In this document: one piece after another, positions 35,249-44,274 of the stretch
Layout of the letters: each line of letters opens with the position of its first letter
How positions within the stretch are numbered: the stretch's first letter is position 1
Assembly: GCA_964478165.1 (NCBI GenBank)
Contig: CAYZGU010000004.1
Location: 87,659-151,658, forward strand
Length of the DNA stretch: 64,000 bases
Origin: CAYZGU01 sp964478165
Lineage (GTDB): Bacteria > Poribacteria > WGA-4E > JAJDTR01
Direction: 5' to 3'
Position numbers and translations under genes: made by a program
The notes under the pieces: generated by a model
Database searches by the model: none
The model's input: only the letters and a program-made list of their open reading frames with translations
What the model was told of the DNA's origin: nothing

Positions 35249-36298
35249 CTATTGAGCCTTACCGCGGCCGGCGACCTCCCAAACATCTATAACCTCGCCC
35301 TTACTTACCGGATAAATACAATCGTACAGGTTGGTGGTCTTGCCTGCATGAAGTGGAATGAAGGAGAGAATCTCTCCCACTTCAAAACTATGTGAAGACG
35401 CGGTGATATCGACGTGTCCATGTTCTACTGACATTCCTTTAATGAAAATGTCTGGGTGCTCTATGCAGTAACCGTAGGGAATAGGTGGATAAGCTGTAAA
35501 CCCCTTTTGGCCTGCATCGATGATGACCTGTCCGGGCCGGGCGTTACTGACCACGGTTGTCACGACGCGGAGCGGACAACGCGCTGGCTGGAGATCTTCG
35601 CGTTTTCCCACGCGTGTTAGGCCCTCATAAACGTAGGAGCCTATCCGGGTTTCAGTACAACCAATGGATTTGCAAAATTCTTGGCTACCGGTTCCGCCGG
35701 CACTGACAATGTACAATGGTAGACGAGCGTGCTTTATTAAGTTGCGAACTTCAGCAAAGAAGTGTGACACTTGTTCTCCAGTTGCGTATGTCATTATCCC
35801 TACGAACTCCAGACCGGCTGAGCGGTCAATGTGTTGAGCGAGTTCAAGCGCCGCTGGCGGAGTTTGGACCCCGCAACGGCCTCCTCCCGTGTCCAATTCA
35901 ACTATGACACGAATCGTACAGCCGTCCTGAGCTGCTTGTTCTGACAATCCTTTGACGGTAGCGGCAGAATCAGCAGCTACTGTGATAGTCGCTTTGTTGC
36001 TTCGAATCAATTGGCTGAGACGACGTAGCTTGGGCTTGCCAACGATGTTGTATGGAATCAGTACGTCTTCAATGCCTGCATCAACCATTACTTCAGCTTC
36101 ACCAAGCTTTTGGCAAACGATGCCGATTGCTCCAGCGTCTATCTGCATTTGGGCGATTGCCGGTGTTTTGTGTGTCTTCGTGTGCACCCTCAATGCAATT
36201 TCAAGTCGGTCGCACTCCCGTTGCAGGTCAGCGATATTCTTTTTCAATACATCTAGATCTATGATGAGGGCAGGTGTGTCAAGTTCATTAAAGTTCAT
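35249..36298 (-). CDS. PLP-dependent D-threonine aldolase / D-serine dehydratase-like enzyme
   Basis: A 349-residue protein with the fold-type III (alanine-racemase barrel) N-terminus TPALIIDLDVLKKNIADL and the PLP lysine in LRVHTKTHKTPAIAQ. QKLGEAEVMVDAGIEDVLIPY and the Gly-rich phosphate region VSAGGTGSQEF follow. The C-terminal domain contains PLHAGKTTNLYDCIY, where His and Cys form the metal site of D-threonine aldolase and DSD1-type D-serine dehydratases. It would cleave or deaminate D-hydroxy amino acids in the cytosol. It opens a group of three genes on the minus strand (with PhyH and M19 dipeptidase); whether they share one transcript is uncertain because of the 107- and 88-base spacers. 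Confidence 0.9.
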   Translation of the reverse strand: MNFNELDTPALIIDLDVLKKNIADLQRECDRLEIALRVHTKTHKTPAIAQMQIDAGAIGIVCQKLGEAEVMVDAGIEDVLIPYNIVGKPKLRRLSQLIRSNKATITVAADSAATVKGLSEQAAQDGCTIRVIVELDTGGGRCGVQTPPAALELAQHIDRSAGLEFVGIMTYATGEQVSHFFAEVRNLIKHARLPLYIVSAGGTGSQEFCKSIGCTETRIGSYVYEGLTRVGKREDLQPARCPLRVVTTVVSNARPGQVIIDAGQKGFTAYPPIPYGYCIEHPDIFIKGMSVEHGHVDITASSHSFEVGEILSFIPLHAGKTTNLYDCIYPVSKGEVIDVWEVAGRGKAQ

Positions 36299-36405
36299 AT
36301 TTGCGGATCCTCCTGTTTGTTGTATGTCCTGATTCTATTAGGGATGATGGATTGTGCTAGTTGCAGAAGTGAAAGTCGCTAGACACTAGGAACTAGTCGC
36401 CTGGA

Positions 36406-37227
36406 TTAGCGGTAATAATCCTCAGGATTGAATCGCAAACTACCTAGAACCTTCAAAAGTCGTTTGTCGGCGTCTTCGAGAAGGTCTTCTGGCATCTTGT
36501 AATTGATGTAAGCGTTGTAGCGCCGGAAAGCCCATTCTTGGCCGTATTGTTGTTGCAGCAGGTAGCGATGCCTCCCGGACCGGTTTGGTGTGCCTCGATG
36601 CCAGCATTGCGAATTATGGAGGTAGATGTCACCTGCCTGGCATAGGACTGATGTGGGCGCCCGCCCTTCAAATTCTGGGGTGCCGTCCTTGGGTGGTTTT
36701 CGTCCGGAGTAGTGACTGCCGGGGATGTATTGAGAAGGCCCGTAGTCAATCGTGTTTATATCGGAAAGCGCAATCTGGACGGTGAGCCAAAATATTGGCA
36801 TGTCGATACGTGAATCGTGGCGATCGACTTCATCGGGTAGAGGAAACCACGGGGGACCGTCAATGTGCCAACGGTCGATTTGTTGTCCCCCGCCGTTTCG
36901 TAGGACCTGGTTTCCACATTGTTGGAATCCTAATCCGAAAATCGTTTCCATCAGGGTATAGATTGGCTCTCGGATCAACATGTCGCAGAATATCTGCTCC
37001 AGTTCGTTGAGATGCCAGATGATGAACGGATTTTTCCCCCTGTGTCCGGATTCGAACAGCTTCGGATTATCGAACAGCTCATCGATCTTCGCCCGGAGTA
37101 TGCAAATTTCCTCGACTTCTAGTACGTCGGGAATTAATGCAAACCCATGTTTCTTGAAGTCACGGATTATGTCATTGGTTTGCTGTTTACTAAGGGAGTC
37201 GCCTTTCTTAATGCAACCCTTCTTCAT
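36406..37227 (-). CDS. Phytanoyl-CoA dioxygenase (PhyH) family protein
   Basis: An Fe(II)/2-oxoglutarate dioxygenase of the PhyH family, 273 residues from the ATG at 37227 (a GTG 18 bases upstream is possible). The iron-binding triad is clear: HxD in DRWHIDGPPWF and the distal His in NSQCWHRGTPNRSGRHR, which also supplies the Arg that binds 2-oxoglutarate. YIPGSHYSGRKPP is typical of the family. PhyH proteins hydroxylate many small molecules, so the substrate is open. The gene lies between a D-amino-acid enzyme and an M19 dipeptidase, all on the minus strand, which hints at a peptide or amino-acid-derived substrate. Confidence 0.9.
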   Translation of the reverse strand: MKKGCIKKGDSLSKQQTNDIIRDFKKHGFALIPDVLEVEEICILRAKIDELFDNPKLFESGHRGKNPFIIWHLNELEQIFCDMLIREPIYTLMETIFGLGFQQCGNQVLRNGGGQQIDRWHIDGPPWFPLPDEVDRHDSRIDMPIFWLTVQIALSDINTIDYGPSQYIPGSHYSGRKPPKDGTPEFEGRAPTSVLCQAGDIYLHNSQCWHRGTPNRSGRHRYLLQQQYGQEWAFRRYNAYINYKMPEDLLEDADKRLLKVLGSLRFNPEDYYR

Positions 37228-37333
37228 TCTTGCCTTTCGAATCACATATATGGGCGTTGCTAACTCAAGGGAGAACCTCCTCCTCCAGTCTTAAATCGAC
37301 ATGGGCCCCTCGGTTGACTCGGTCACTTGGCTT

Positions 37334-38383
37334 TCACACTTCCTGTGGCGTTTGAGAAGAATCAATCGTTTCTCGAAGAAGCCTCATGAAGTTTCCTCCC
37401 CAGACCTGTTGGACTTCTGGTTCTGAAAGACCATGGGCAAGCATGCTCTGCGTGAGGAGTACAAGTTGTGACACGTCACCGACGACTGCGGTTGAATCTC
37501 CCAACCCGTCAAAATCGGAGCCAATGGCCACATGCTCGATGCCGACTAAGTCTCTCACGTAGCAGATATGTTCAACGATTCGATCTATCGTAGGATGTTC
37601 CGCGTCGATGAAGAAAGGAGCAAAGGCAATGCCCAATACTCCGCCAGCGTTCGCCAATGTTTTAATCTGATCGTCTGTCAGACAACGCCAATGTGGACAT
37701 AGCGAGAAGACGCCCGTGTGGGTCATGGTTACTGGCAATCTCGATTGTTCAATCGTTTCGTAGAAAGTGCGGTCATTGGCGTGGGACAGATCTGTGACAA
37801 TCCCTAATTCATTGCACATTCGTAGAACATCGCGACCGAAATTGGTCAATCCTCCAGCATTTTTGCGCTCACGTTCGCGGTCCGCATACGTACAGAAGCC
37901 ATAGGGGCTTTCCGTTTTTTGCAGATAGATCTGTTCATCTCTGCCTTCGCCGTGAGTGATTCCTACACAACGCACTCCTAGTCGGTAATAAAGCCGAAGT
38001 ATGTCTAGGTTACCCTCGAGCCAGCCAGCCGCGCCCTCGATGGTCATCAGGATTCCAATCTTTCCTGTTTTCCTCGCATGTTCGACGTCCGCAGACAAAC
38101 TGACCAATTGGAGTTCTGTGGGATACATCTCAATTTGGGACAGCGTTCGTTCGATCGTGACCCGTATGTCGGCAGTAGTGCCATTTCCGACGACAAAGAA
38201 ACCAGCGTCAAACCCAGCTGCCAACATGCGCGGGATGTCCATGTCATAGGCTGGGTCGCGCTCTTTCCACTCTAGTGGATCTTCCCCGCGAGAAACGCGC
38301 AGCACTAGAGTGTCGTTGTGGCCGTCAGCGATTAGCATTTTGTTGTGAACTGCCTGAGCTTGCTCAGGGCTAATGTCTAGCAT
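37334..38383 (-). CDS. Membrane-dipeptidase-type peptidase M19 (intact)
   Basis: The 349-residue protein has every M19 zinc-site motif: LIADGHND (His 22 and Asp 24), MTIEGAAGWLEGN (bridging Glu), DLSHAND (His), TMTHTGVFSLCPH (His) and GSDFDGLGD (Asp). It should hydrolyse dipeptides, including those with a C-terminal D-residue. AAGGAG lies seven bases before the ATG. No signal peptide is seen, so it works in the cytoplasm. A D-amino-acid aldolase/dehydratase is encoded two genes downstream; together they could degrade D-residue peptides such as those from peptidoglycan, but this is an inference. The degenerate copy at 14991-16202 is the contrast. Confidence 0.92.
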   Translation of the reverse strand: MLDISPEQAQAVHNKMLIADGHNDTLVLRVSRGEDPLEWKERDPAYDMDIPRMLAAGFDAGFFVVGNGTTADIRVTIERTLSQIEMYPTELQLVSLSADVEHARKTGKIGILMTIEGAAGWLEGNLDILRLYYRLGVRCVGITHGEGRDEQIYLQKTESPYGFCTYADRERERKNAGGLTNFGRDVLRMCNELGIVTDLSHANDRTFYETIEQSRLPVTMTHTGVFSLCPHWRCLTDDQIKTLANAGGVLGIAFAPFFIDAEHPTIDRIVEHICYVRDLVGIEHVAIGSDFDGLGDSTAVVGDVSQLVLLTQSMLAHGLSEPEVQQVWGGNFMRLLRETIDSSQTPQEV

Positions 38384-38667
38384 TATTTAGCTCCTTGTTG
38401 TTTGATTATGAATCATTCCATTCGGTTTGTAAGGGAATTCTACACCTTATGTGTGATGATTTTCAATTTAAAAATGAACGTGGTTAGTATTTTCTCAGTG
38501 GCATTCTAATGGAATTTTCCGCTGTCCCGGCGAAGTGGCGAAGTGTGGAGAAAGTCGTTAGAAAACAGTTGCTGTCTAGATAGAACTGTGATATCGTATG
38601 TTAATTGTCACCGTAATTATTTAATTTAGCTTTGCATGTGTAGAGATAGTGAGAGGGGTTTCTGTTT

Positions 38668-39671
38668 TTGAAAATTACTTCCATCGATCTCATTGAAGTT
38701 CTCGTTCCCTATATTGGTGCCATTCGTGCAGTAGGCTTTCAGCCTCGCAACTATACAACTCTTGGGTTTACACTGACGAAGGCTTTACTGGTTTAGGGGA
38801 GCTCTGGCGGCGAAAAATGACCGTCGAGGCACAAGCAGCGTCGCTGATTGGACGCGATCTTATGACGATGAATCTCGCGCGGTTAGATAGGCCTTTCCAG
38901 TCTGCTTGCTATGACGCCGTGGGCCAAGCGCTGAATGTACCAGTCTGGCGCCTTCTGGGAGATAAAATCCGCGAGTGTATTCCCGTATCCTACTGGTCCT
39001 GTCATATGTCACCGGAAGCGACAGCAAGAGAGGCAGAGCTCGCAGTCGCAAAGGGTTTTAGAATCCACAAGCTCAAGGCGTTTCCCGAAGATGTTGTGCA
39101 GCAGGTGGATGCGATTACGCGTGCGACAGCTGGCATCGACTATGCCGTCCGTCTCGATGCCGAAGGGAAATTTCGTACCGTTGCTGAGACCGTGAAACTC
39201 GCTTGACAGTTGGAACCGTACAACATCGATTGGTTTGAAAATCCGGTAACTTGGCGCAATCTGTCTTGGTACACCTTGTTGCGTCAGAAAGTTGACATAC
39301 CACAGGTCCTTCATCTGACCGACCCTCAAGTAGTTCTCAACGCGGTACAAGTGGAGGCAGCAGATCTATTCAATCTCAGCGGGAACGTGGAGGTTTTCAA
39401 GAAGGCGGCTGCGATTGCAGAAATTGCGGGATGTCCGATTTGGCTGCAAACTGGCGGATTGTGCTTGGGAATCCAAACAGCCTTCTCAGCTCATCTGCAG
39501 GCTACTTTGCATAACGAACTACTCCCCTGCTGCGATTTGCCGTTCTTACGTGAGGATACCTTGGTTGGCGATTCATTACAGATTAACGATGCTCATATTG
39601 TTGTACCCGAAGGTGCGGGACTGGGAATTGAACTGGACGAGAACGCGGTGGCAAAGTATTGCGTCGGCTAA
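38668..39671 (+). pseudogene. Broken enolase-superfamily (mandelate racemase/MLE) gene
   Basis: A TTG start with GAGAGGGG upstream opens the frame KITSIDLIEVLVPYIGAIRA. One base is lost near 38765; in the shifted frame the standard phrase TDEGFTGLGELW follows at once. The rest reads through KLK (acid/base Lys region), VRLDAEG (metal Asp), then a TGA at 39204-39206, and continues in the same frame with YNIDWFENPV (metal Glu) to AGLGIELDENAVAKYCVG. Thus there is one frameshift and one in-frame stop. Sequence on both sides is still well conserved, so the loss is recent. The intact product would have been a dehydratase or racemase of sugar acids, fitting the sugar isomerase gene 47 bases downstream. 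Confidence 0.85.
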
Positions 39672-39718
39672 CCATAGTTGCCGTATCATGGTTTCTATAT
39701 TTAAGAAAAGGATGTTGG

Positions 39719-40558
39719 ATGAAACTAGGTTACTCTACGTGGGGCATGCCCAATCTGGAAATTGATACTGCGTTGGAGTATTTGGCCGGTCTGGGGTTCG
39801 ACGGAGTGGAACTCACGGTCATACGCGGATTTAGCACCGAACTCGATACACTCCATCCTGCGGAGCGCAGGCGAATTCGGAGGATGTTTGACCAATATAA
39901 CTTAGATTTGCCGGCTATTGCCGCGCACCAATCCCTACTCGTTGTGGATGAGACAGCCCATGCAGAAAACTGGAGGCGTCTGACGGCAAGCGCGGATCTG
40001 TGTATGGAACTGGCCGGCCAGGATAATCCGCCGGTGTTAAATACCACTTTGGGAAGCAATCCTGATGAGTGGGAATCGCAGCTGGATTTTATCCTGGAAC
40101 GGGTTGGGAGCCTAGTGGATTACTGTTCCGTTCGACAGGTCGTTCTGGCGTTGGAGCCACACCTTGGCGATAGTTTGAGTGTGCCAGATAGGGCTTTGTG
40201 GTTGCTCTCGGAAATCAGCTCACCCTATCTCAAGCTCAACTTTGATATCAGCCACTTCGATGTTCAGGGATTTCCGACTGCGTTGACGGTACCGCTTCTG
40301 GCTCCGCATTCAGCCCACACGCATGTCAAGGACCAGCGGGGTCAAATGCCTAATTTCGAATTCTTAATTCCGGGAGAAGGTTCCTTTGATTTCGTGCATT
40401 ATTTGAAAGAGATGGAGAAATCTGGTTACGACGGATACGTTACGGCAGAGGTGAGCATGCAGGTGCAGCAGCGACCGGATTATGATCCGCTTGCTGCTGC
40501 AGATTTGACGTTTCGGACACTCGACAATGCCTTCCGCGAGGCACACATCGTCCGCTAA
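39719..40558 (+). CDS. Sugar phosphate isomerase/epimerase (TIM barrel)
   Basis: The 279-residue protein from the ATG at 39719 (AAGGA upstream) begins KLGYSTWGMPNLEIDTAL and carries FDGVELTVIRGF (Glu), ALEPHLGDSLS (Glu metal ligand), LNFDISHFDVQGF (Asp and His), HTHVKDQRG (His) and YVTAEVSMQ (final Glu). All the metal-binding positions of AP_endonuc_2 sugar isomerases are present, so the enzyme is likely active. The longer frame upstream overlaps the enolase-superfamily pseudogene. Typical roles are epimerisation of keto sugars, inosose processing and hydroxypyruvate isomerisation; none can be chosen here. Confidence 0.85.
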   Translation: MKLGYSTWGMPNLEIDTALEYLAGLGFDGVELTVIRGFSTELDTLHPAERRRIRRMFDQYNLDLPAIAAHQSLLVVDETAHAENWRRLTASADLCMELAGQDNPPVLNTTLGSNPDEWESQLDFILERVGSLVDYCSVRQVVLALEPHLGDSLSVPDRALWLLSEISSPYLKLNFDISHFDVQGFPTALTVPLLAPHSAHTHVKDQRGQMPNFEFLIPGEGSFDFVHYLKEMEKSGYDGYVTAEVSMQVQQRPDYDPLAAADLTFRTLDNAFREAHIVR

Positions 40559-41281
40559 GTCGAGACAGACCTGCCACAATGGTGGTCAATACGGCCGTTT
40601 GCGCACGTCGGATCCCAGAATCGCAAGGGGATTAATCGGGTGAGTGGATTTCGGAAATTTCTTGCTAACAAGGTGTCGGATTGAAGTGCCATTCGTCGTT
40701 GCCAGTGGACAACAGAGTATTTTTCTTGATAACCAAGGAACACAGGCTAGACATCCCCCATAAGAACAAGAGATCGTGGCTTCCTTGTTGCGCTGGATAT
40801 TCGTTCATCTATTCGAGCGAGGTTGCCTACTGGTGTTAGAAAGGACCAGCTCTAATCCTTGTGTGGTATTCGCAGCAAGCTAGGGTGCTGAATAGCGTTT
40901 GTTCGCCATGCAAAATCGCGCTCAGAAGACGGGTAAATTCAGTAATGTTGATATGGTGATGCGAGTTTGGTGTTCAGCGTGATGATTCTGATATGCAAGC
41001 CAGAAAACTTAAGCGTGCGACTGTTGGAATGTGTGATTTCTGGACTGTGTGTTCCTCCTACTAGTCTACTTCTGAATGTTCGGTTGATGGATCTGTTTGT
41101 ACCGGTGGACAGATTGGGATTATTCCGTTGGTTTGTGGTGATGTGGTATAGGGAGACCGCTATACGAAAAGACCTATGATTGTGCTGAACTTTGCTTCCA
41201 TCAATGTGCAGAAGATGCGATGCTTCGAAGCAAGGATAAACGGGTAGAGCGTGAACCGGCGCAATAACACAAGAGTAATAT
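40559..41281. other. Intergenic region without recognisable gene
   Basis: A spacer of 723 bases. One 70-codon frame (40967-41179) has no ribosome site and unusual composition, so it is not called. No terminator with a T run was found. Confidence 0.4.
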
Positions 41282-42697
41282 ATGAATCTGAGTATGATGA
41301 GCCCAAAACGCCTATTGTTTCTGAGTCTGGTACCAGCTCTTTGTGTGCCGGTTGGGGTCGTTTTGTCGGTACATTCCGAATCGTTACTGCCTATTTTGAG
41401 CGTACTGGCTGGAACGGCTATGCTCGTGTTTTTGGCAGAGCATCTGGTGTTCTATGCGGTGTTGGTTTGTTTGCCGTTTTCCTTCCGTTACATTCTGCCC
41501 TCCCAAGTCGAAGTTCAGACGCCAACCGAACCGCTATTAGGTATGCTCGTTGCGATTTACTGTTTCAAAAAGATGGTTAATCGAGCGATTGAAGGAGAAT
41601 CAAAACGGACAATCGCAAGTGGGTTTCCGCTTGCAATGCCGATGATTGCGTATATTCTTGCGACCTTTTTGTCGACAATCAACACCCCCGATTTGTTCGT
41701 AACCCTCAAGGGTGCCTTTCGGGCTTCGGCATATGTGATGTCTGGTTTTCTTGCTTATGAATTGATTCGAAACCGAGAAGATTTGCGCCGCCTTTTCATT
41801 TCAATCTTTCCTTCTGCCCTGGTGGCAGTCGTTTGGACAATTTGCATATTAGTCTACCATCTCGATCGATGGCAGTGGCGCAGTGCGTATGAGGGCACGC
41901 CGTTTACAAACTATTCTACCTACGGTTCCTTTGCTGGGGTTTTTTTCCTGGTTGTGCTGAGTCGTTTAGTATTCGACCGTGGCAACTATGATCGTGTGTT
42001 CTGGACGATTCTGCTCTCTGCTTTTGGCGTCGGACTTCTGTTGTGTTTTTCACGGGGTGTATGGTTCTCGATAATCGTCGCACTTGGATTCCTTCTCCTG
42101 CACATAAAGGCGGGGGAGCAACATAAGAAAATCATATTCATTGCGTCGGCTGGCTTCCTCATCCTGCTAATGTTTAGCTTGCCTGGAGTTTCTAATCTTG
42201 TTCTAGAGCGTATTTCATCAGCTTTCAGCTTACAATTTGCCTCTAATCAGGCACGACTGTTGCGCTGGGGACAAGCGTTCCTTATGTTCTCGGAAAATCC
42301 TATTATCGGGAAAGGATATGGAGCTTTCGCAATGTTGTACGAAGAAGATGTCGCGTTAGTTGGCGAGTATACAGCACAATTCCAGCTTGGTGCCCATAGC
42401 GAGTATTTGCAAGTCCTCGCGGAGCTTGGAATCGTCGGATTTGCATGCTGGATATGGCTGATAATTGCCTTTTTTCGCTATGGATTCGGTGCGTTGAAGG
42501 ATATCAAAGACGATTTTTATCGATCGCTCATAATTGGAGTTTTGACCGCTCAACTTTCACTACTGGTGCATTTTGTAGTTAACAATCTGCTCAATGGAGA
42601 CGCAATTGCTATTCCATTCTGGTTGATGTATGGCCTGTTGCCTGCGGTTGTAGGAATAGCCAAGAATGAAGATGTAAGCCGTCCGAATAAAGAGTGA
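41282..42697 (+). CDS. O-antigen ligase family membrane protein
   Basis: A 471-residue polytopic protein with about ten to twelve hydrophobic segments. The Wzy_C/WaaL-type core is visible: the cytoplasm-distal loop FSRGVWFSIIVALGFLLL, then ARLLRWGQAFLMFSENPIIGKGYGAF and AHSEYLQVLAELGIVGFACW, where the R-x-x-x-W and H-S-E-Y-L residues are typical of ligases and polymerases. It acts at the inner membrane, joining oligosaccharides to lipid A or to other acceptors. No other glycan-assembly gene is visible here, so its substrate is unknown. The following gene starts 152 bases later. Confidence 0.85.
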   Translation: MNLSMMSPKRLLFLSLVPALCVPVGVVLSVHSESLLPILSVLAGTAMLVFLAEHLVFYAVLVCLPFSFRYILPSQVEVQTPTEPLLGMLVAIYCFKKMVNRAIEGESKRTIASGFPLAMPMIAYILATFLSTINTPDLFVTLKGAFRASAYVMSGFLAYELIRNREDLRRLFISIFPSALVAVVWTICILVYHLDRWQWRSAYEGTPFTNYSTYGSFAGVFFLVVLSRLVFDRGNYDRVFWTILLSAFGVGLLLCFSRGVWFSIIVALGFLLLHIKAGEQHKKIIFIASAGFLILLMFSLPGVSNLVLERISSAFSLQFASNQARLLRWGQAFLMFSENPIIGKGYGAFAMLYEEDVALVGEYTAQFQLGAHSEYLQVLAELGIVGFACWIWLIIAFFRYGFGALKDIKDDFYRSLIIGVLTAQLSLLVHFVVNNLLNGDAIAIPFWLMYGLLPAVVGIAKNEDVSRPNKE

Positions 42698-42849
42698 ATC
42701 AGGTAATTAATATCTGTAAGAGAGTTTTGAGTAAGGATTGAAAGGATGTTAGGTTAGGGTGTCAACGGCGTCTTTTTAGATACGCCTCCGCTGGCGATGG
42801 CAGCCAGCAGTACGTCCGATATGTCTAGTCGACAAGTGGAGATTTTGCC

Positions 42850-44274
42850 ATGGCAATTATGATGTACGCTAAACAAGAACATGAGATAGAACGCAAGCTC
42901 CGTCGAAAATCCGCACTGCTGTTCTCACTTATAATCCACATGCTAGCTGCAATCATCTATCTCTTTGTGCCACAAGAGCATGCCACAGAGGATATGGATA
43001 CCATAACGGTTGAGTGGGTGAAGGATATTCCGCCGCCGCGGCTTCGGCGGCCGACGATTAAGCCGCCCCTGGAAAGCAGAACCTACAAGCCTGAGAAACG
43101 TTTGCTCCGCGAAGCCGAGAACAAGCTTTCCCAATCCTCACCCAACAAAATCGCAGAAGTTGCGCGGCGCAGTGAACGGTTGGTTTTCGAGAACCTAGAG
43201 CACCATGAGGCTCCAGTGAGCGATAGGATTCCTGAAATGATGACGGACGCCGAACTTCGTGATGCGGAAGCTTCTAATGTGGAACGGTTGGTATCACAAT
43301 TGGAGCGGGCAGACGGCAGCGGCGTTGTTACAGGGCGGGTGCGGGTGCGTGGGGATGGTTTGGGACGCTTTCTCACTAATTCCTATGGCAATTCCGAAAA
43401 TGGTCTTATTGGTGGTGATGGGGAGCTTGGCATGGCCGATTCACTGGGCATCATCAACTTTCTCAATGAGTTTGACGGTCTACGACAGGTCGTCTATTGT
43501 CTTGATGTTTCCGCAAGCATGCAGGCGCCTGGCCTCAAAAAACTCGAATTGGCAGTTCAGTCCATCAAAGACTCATTGCTTGTTCTTGATGATGCTGATG
43601 AGTTCAACATCGTCACTTTTTCAGCACGAGCGCAATCTTGGAAGCGCGACTTGGTCAAAGCAACACTGAAGAATGAGCAAGCAGCTGCGAAATATCTTGA
43701 CAGATTTACTCCCGAGCGTATTATAAACAATCAGGGTACCAATCTCCTCGGAGCTATTGGAGAAGCTCTTGAGATAAAGCCATCGGTTATTATTCTAGTT
43801 ACTGATGGTCTTCCAGCAGTGGGTCCGGATAAGCAGAGGCTGTTATTTAGTCTCGACATACAGTTCCAGGTCGATTTGAATAAGAATCGTCTGTCTGCAT
43901 TGCAGAGCGCCTTCGAGAATAGGGGATTTTCAATTTCTTCAAATGCCGCGCTTATTACAGACATGGAGAATTTCCAATGGCAGGTAGTTAGTGATGCACA
44001 GACATTCTATGTCCGCAAGGAAGGCGATAAGCTAAACGTCTACAGGAAAGGTACGCATATAGAAACTCATAAAGAACGGATTCTTGAGGCGGTGCGGGCT
44101 AAGAACCTGAATCGTACGAGCATCTATGTGGTGGGACTTGAAATCTCTTTGGGACGTTCTCCTGGTGCGGAACTTCTTGTGCGGCTCGCTAAACAAAACA
44201 ACGGTAGAATCACGGTTTTTGACCACGATGATCTGTTGAAGCGCGCCTCGCAGCATCGCTACCGCGGCAATTAA
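42850..44274 (+). CDS. Membrane-anchored von Willebrand factor A protein with TonB-like N-terminus
   Basis: A 474-residue protein. A basic start is followed by one transmembrane helix (SALLFSLIIHMLAAIIYLFV, about 21-40) and a proline-rich periplasmic stretch (IPPPRLRRPTIKPPLESR), as in TonB/energy-transducer proteins. A vWA domain follows from about residue 214: QVVYCLDVSASMQAPG (MIDAS DxSxS), NNQGTNLLGAIGEAL (Thr), IILVTDGLP (Asp). The MIDAS is complete, so metal-dependent ligand binding is expected. The C-terminal 130 residues have a helical insertion (LNKNRLSALQSAFENRG) with no known match. I know of no named family with this order. An in-frame ATG at 42862 is an alternative start. Confidence 0.75.
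   Translation: MAIMMYAKQEHEIERKLRRKSALLFSLIIHMLAAIIYLFVPQEHATEDMDTITVEWVKDIPPPRLRRPTIKPPLESRTYKPEKRLLREAENKLSQSSPNKIAEVARRSERLVFENLEHHEAPVSDRIPEMMTDAELRDAEASNVERLVSQLERADGSGVVTGRVRVRGDGLGRFLTNSYGNSENGLIGGDGELGMADSLGIINFLNEFDGLRQVVYCLDVSASMQAPGLKKLELAVQSIKDSLLVLDDADEFNIVTFSARAQSWKRDLVKATLKNEQAAAKYLDRFTPERIINNQGTNLLGAIGEALEIKPSVIILVTDGLPAVGPDKQRLLFSLDIQFQVDLNKNRLSALQSAFENRGFSISSNAALITDMENFQWQVVSDAQTFYVRKEGDKLNVYRKGTHIETHKERILEAVRAKNLNRTSIYVVGLEISLGRSPGAELLVRLAKQNNGRITVFDHDDLLKRASQHRYRGN

Noticed and set aside
39204..39206. In-frame TGA in the enolase-superfamily gene as a selenocysteine codon
   Set aside because: The same gene also has a frameshift near 38765, so recoding alone would not restore it, and no selenocysteine hairpin was evident after the TGA.
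40967..41179. Plus-strand 70-codon frame
   Set aside because: Hydrophobic but without a start signal; composition does not match the neighbours.
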